From Bin5 sp965207495 (GTDB lineage Bacteria; Chloroflexota; Anaerolineae; Caldilineales; Caldilineaceae), in NCBI GenBank assembly GCA_965207495.1, contig OZ242287.1:3038001-3102000 (forward strand): a stretch of DNA of 64,000 nt, given 5' to 3'. Both the position numbers and the translations under genes were made by a program. Positions 61,279 through 64,000 of the stretch are shown here, in pieces (the first letter of the stretch is position 1; each line of letters opens with the position of its first letter). The notes below the pieces were generated by a model that ran no database searches, was not told the origin of the DNA, and saw only the letters and a list, made by a program, of their open reading frames with translations.

Positions 61279-62727
61279 TCACGTTTGCAACAGTTCTCTG
61301 GCCCGCTCTACTCTAACTCTGCCTTCTGCAATGAGCTGTCCGGCAATATATTCGACTGCCTCACCCTCAGCGCCGGCCGAAACCGCAACCTGCCGCGCGT
61401 GGAGACGCATATGGCCCTTCTGAATCCCCGTAGTCGCCAGCGCTCGCAGTGCAGCAAGGTTCTGAGCCAGGCCTACAGCGGCAACAATTTCGCTCAGTCT
61501 CTTCGCGCCGTGGCTGCCCGACAGCGCGCCGGTATCGCTGTCAGAACCACAGTTTCCGGATCCATGGCCACTCGTTCCATCGATTTCGTAGCCCAGAATC
61601 TTCAAGGCAACGCGGGCCGAAGGGTGGCTCCGAGTCGCCCCGCCTACCGTACCAACGGCAAGAGGCAGTTCCAGACGTCCGTACAAAGTCTCACCTTCCT
61701 TGCAGCCGCGCACTTGCCAGTCAGTGAGCGCGCGGTACTGACCATCACGCGCCGCCCAAGCATGGGCTCCTGCCTCTACCGCACGCCAATCATTTCCTGT
61801 AGCCAAGAGCACCGCATCGATACCGTTAAAGATGCCCTTATTGTGCGTCGTTGCTCGATAAGTGTCCGCGATGGCAAAAGCGTTAGCCTCTGCGATCCCC
61901 CGAATGACATCCCCACCGGTGTAGTCATTGCTGTCAAACGCCTCGGCTGGGACCTCTACTTCCGCCCAGGCCCGTCGCCTATCGCTCAAGTTGGAAAGGA
62001 TACGAAGTCCCGCCCGGCCTCCGCTCAGCTGCTCAATTACCGGCGCTGCTGCCTCGGCGGCAGTGTTGGCAGCATTGGCGCCCATGGCGTCTCTGCAATC
62101 GATCAACAGATGGACTATCAGCATCGGCCCTGCTGGCGTGTCTGGCAGATGGCGCACTTCGATTCCCTGGGGCCCGCCTCCAAGACGCGACAGGGAGGGA
62201 CTGGTATCGGCGCAAGCCAAAATCCTCTCCTTGGATGCAAGGATAGCACTCTTAGCTTTTACCGCATCAGCTACGTCGAGAAGCTGAATCTGGGCGATCA
62301 TCACAGGATCCGTGCTCCCTGTCGAGAATCCTCCTCCTGCTCGCGCCAAGAGCGCGGCGGAGCTGACAGCCGCCACGACCGAAGGCTCCTCTATGGCCAT
62401 CGGAATGAGGTAGTCTCGCCCGTCGATGAGAAAGTTCGCGCCAATCCCAAGTGGCATGGCAAATCGCCCCACGACATTTTCGATCATCAGATCGGCATGG
62501 TTCGAGCCAACACTGTCGGCCAGAAGCGCTGTCTCTTCGCTGGTCAGCGCTGCCCACTCAGAAATTAGGGCTACACGGTCTTCCAAGCTTCGCCTGTAAA
62601 ACCCTTCAAGTCTGGAAGAACGATTGTGCACGATATCGGAAATGGCTGGCCCCTTTAAGAAAATAACGCGGATTCGGCAATACTCTGCATCAGAACGCGC
62701 AGGTTTACGTGCCTCATAGGCTGACAC
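61279..62727 (-). CDS. mvaA: HMG-CoA reductase, class II-like
   Basis: About 480 residues. Motifs in order: IENVVGRFAMPLGIG (ENVIG region), DAMGANAAN (the DAMGxN motif), a catalytic Lys in THNKGIFNG, and GTVGGAT. These belong to HMG-CoA reductases of the class II type, which reduce HMG-CoA to mevalonate. The start is uncertain: GTG 62727 opens the frame, and a later GTG (62631) would give a more family-like N-terminus; neither has a clear ribosome site. It lies upstream of the HMG-CoA synthase gene in the same operon. The C-terminus is slightly extended. Confidence 0.92.
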   Translation of the reverse strand: MSAYEARKPARSDAEYCRIRVIFLKGPAISDIVHNRSSRLEGFYRRSLEDRVALISEWAALTSEETALLADSVGSNHADLMIENVVGRFAMPLGIGANFLIDGRDYLIPMAIEEPSVVAAVSSAALLARAGGGFSTGSTDPVMIAQIQLLDVADAVKAKSAILASKERILACADTSPSLSRLGGGPQGIEVRHLPDTPAGPMLIVHLLIDCRDAMGANAANTAAEAAAPVIEQLSGGRAGLRILSNLSDRRRAWAEVEVPAEAFDSNDYTGGDVIRGIAEANAFAIADTYRATTHNKGIFNGIDAVLLATGNDWRAVEAGAHAWAARDGQYRALTDWQVRGCKEGETLYGRLELPLAVGTVGGATRSHPSARVALKILGYEIDGTSGHGSGNCGSDSDTGALSGSHGAKRLSEIVAAVGLAQNLAALRALATTGIQKGHMRLHARQVAVSAGAEGEAVEYIAGQLIAEGRVRVERARELLQT

Positions 62728-62815
62728 CAGTACAGCACCTGCAATGCAAACTATAGCAGGCGCGGCCTATCAATCTCTATCAGATGTAAGCTGGGAAGAC
62801 TCTGACAGGTTCAAT

Positions 62816-64000
62816 TCAATCAAATGCTAGCAGGGTTCTGACAAGAGGTCCTTCGAAAAGCTGGGGAGCGATGGCCATGCCGGTGACCAGCAATATCGCA
62901 ATCAAGGAAAAGACTACGCCCAAAGGCCTTTCGCGCGGCAACTGTGGAAAAGCAAGTCGCCCAAAGAAGATGCCCACCATCCGAACGAAACCGAAAATAA
63001 CGCTGCCGCTTGCGATCAGCACGATCGCCGCGAAACGCCAATCACCTTCGGCCAGCGCCTGAATGGCCGACCAATGTCCGGAAAAGCCGGCCGTCAGTGG
63101 GAATCCGGCCAGCCCCAGGCTACCCAGCAGGAACGCCGCCGTGCTCCAGGGCAACCGCGCGCCAATCCCGTGTAGGCTTTCTGCATCCAAGCTACCTGCC
63201 GCCTGTCGAATCTGTGAGAGACCGGTGGCCGCGCTCATTGCGCTCAATATACGGAGCGCAAATAATGAGATGACCATTGGAAGGCTGCCCTCATCTGAGC
63301 CGGCAAGAAGCAGGAGAATCAAACCCCAATCGTGAAGCATTGCATAACCCAACAACCGGCCTGGATGGCTGGCCGCTGCCGCCGCTACCCCACCCCACAC
63401 TAGAGTGATTGTGGCGGTTGATGTCAGCCACACGTTAAGGGCTGTGCTGTTCAGGAGTAGGGGGAAGTTCGAGGTGGCAAGAAAGTAGAGGAATAGAGCC
63501 AGGGTCTGATAGAGGAGAATTGTCAGAGCCATCGCTATCGGTGGCGAAGACTCGCCCAACTGAGGCTGCCCACTATGTAACGGCACCGGTGCCAGGAGAA
63601 TTAGCAGCCCAACGCCAAGAAGCTGCGCACCGCCTGCCGCAAGACGGATATCCTGAGGATTAAGGGGCAGCTGCTCCATATTCCACGCTGCGAGTAACAC
63701 GAATGGCGTCGCCAGTATGGGTGGTAGCATCGCCCGCAAGGAACTTAACGCCTCCCCGCCAATGCCCACCTGAAGTGGGAAGACACTTACAGTCATCAGT
63801 ATCGCCAGAAAAATGGGGGCGAGAAACACCGGCGAAATGGGTGCATCCACAGTCAGCGCGATTCCGATATAGCCCGCTCCCACGAGCAACATCGACGGTG
63901 GGAAGACCCTCCCCTGACTTGCTGCGGCTGTAAGGAGCGTTCCCGTTCCCAGCAAAAGGAGGACAATGACAACGATCGGTTCATTTGTCTGTGTCAGTTG
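62816..64000 (-). CDS. NuoN/MrpD-like proton-translocating membrane subunit, 5'-truncated by the window
   Basis: The frame remains open to base 64000, so the N-terminus is missing; at least 395 residues are seen. About eleven hydrophobic segments occur, with GYAMLHDWGLILLLLAGS and SLGLAGFPLTAGFSGHW typical of NuoN/ND2 and Mrp antiporter subunits (proton-conducting membrane family PF00361). Lys/His residues expected in the channel are fewer than in canonical NuoN. No other nuo or mrp gene is in the window; they may lie beyond the right edge. Gap to HMG-CoA reductase is about 90 nt. Confidence 0.75.
   Translation of the reverse strand, partial: QLTQTNEPIVVIVLLLLGTGTLLTAAASQGRVFPPSMLLVGAGYIGIALTVDAPISPVFLAPIFLAILMTVSVFPLQVGIGGEALSSLRAMLPPILATPFVLLAAWNMEQLPLNPQDIRLAAGGAQLLGVGLLILLAPVPLHSGQPQLGESSPPIAMALTILLYQTLALFLYFLATSNFPLLLNSTALNVWLTSTATITLVWGGVAAAAASHPGRLLGYAMLHDWGLILLLLAGSDEGSLPMVISLFALRILSAMSAATGLSQIRQAAGSLDAESLHGIGARLPWSTAAFLLGSLGLAGFPLTAGFSGHWSAIQALAEGDWRFAAIVLIASGSVIFGFVRMVGIFFGRLAFPQLPRERPLGVVFSLIAILLVTGMAIAPQLFEGPLVRTLLAFD

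Overview
The window looks like a piece of a bacterial chromosome, moderately GC-rich by eye, most likely from the phylum Chloroflexota (an Anaerolineae/Caldilinea-type lineage). This placement is an inference. It rests on secreted proteins with fibronectin III domains and Thr/Pro-rich linkers, several lipoproteins, a bacterial Elp3 of the Dehalococcoides type, a mevalonate-pathway pair (HMG-CoA synthase and reductase), a short BdbC-like DsbB, and frequent TTG/GTG starts. No rRNA, tRNA, transposase, integrase, phage gene or CRISPR array was recognised.

Layout. 1-2.2 kb: the end of a secreted fibronectin III protein with Asp-rich tandem repeats, overlapped by an aminoglycoside-phosphotransferase-fold kinase. 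2.9-8.5 kb: a MacAB-like export operon (Gly-rich lipoprotein, HlyD adaptor, ATPase, FtsX permease) followed by a helix-hairpin-helix lipoprotein and a small membrane protein. 8.7-13.3 kb: a membrane-anchored ADP-ribosylglycohydrolase-like protein and two GT-C glycosyltransferases. 13.4-20.5 kb: a block (S9 peptidase, MFS transporter, BtrH_N/DUF4872 protein, PPOX flavoprotein, galactokinase) bracketed by two direct copies of a 68-bp hairpin-rich repeat. 20.7-23.3 kb: a Trm9-like methyltransferase divergent from Elp3, a plausible wobble-uridine modification pair. 23.6-24.6 kb: a lipoprotein with a strong terminator.

25.1-34.5 kb is a complete phosphate module, read right to left: response regulator, PhoR kinase, an orphan winged-helix-like gene, pstS, pstC, pstA, pstB, an arsenate reductase and phoU. 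Candidate 11-bp-period Pho boxes lie upstream of pstS and of the orphan gene, and a 14-bp inverted repeat lies on each side of the orphan gene. 34.6-41.9 kb continues on the minus strand: M14 and M20 peptidases, a small membrane protein, a NYN-domain RNase, a GT2 glycosyltransferase, the hibernation factor Hpf, ComF and a Flp-type prepilin. Then comes a 1.4-kb non-coding stretch with a 69-bp tandem repeat (four copies).

43.3-49.1 kb holds a coiled-coil zinc-ribbon protein and metabolic enzymes (NAD-dependent epimerase, creatininase-family hydrolase, hydroxyacid dehydrogenase, lactonase, SDR). 49.4-52.3 kb is an extracytoplasmic oxidation operon with a good promoter: DsbA-like thioredoxin, a DsbB fused to a c-type cytochrome, and an anchored beta-sandwich protein with a terminator. 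52.6-55.0 kb is a large secreted fibronectin III/leucine-rich-repeat protein. 55.3-59.9 kb carries pth and mfd. 60.1-64.0 kb carries HMG-CoA synthase, HMG-CoA reductase and the truncated start of a NuoN-like proton-translocating subunit.

The most notable items are the DsbB-cytochrome c fusion, the orphan regulator with its inverted repeat in the Pho cluster, the Elp3/Trm9-like pair and the repeat-bracketed 13.5-20.5 kb block. All functions are assigned by reading motifs, without database searches.
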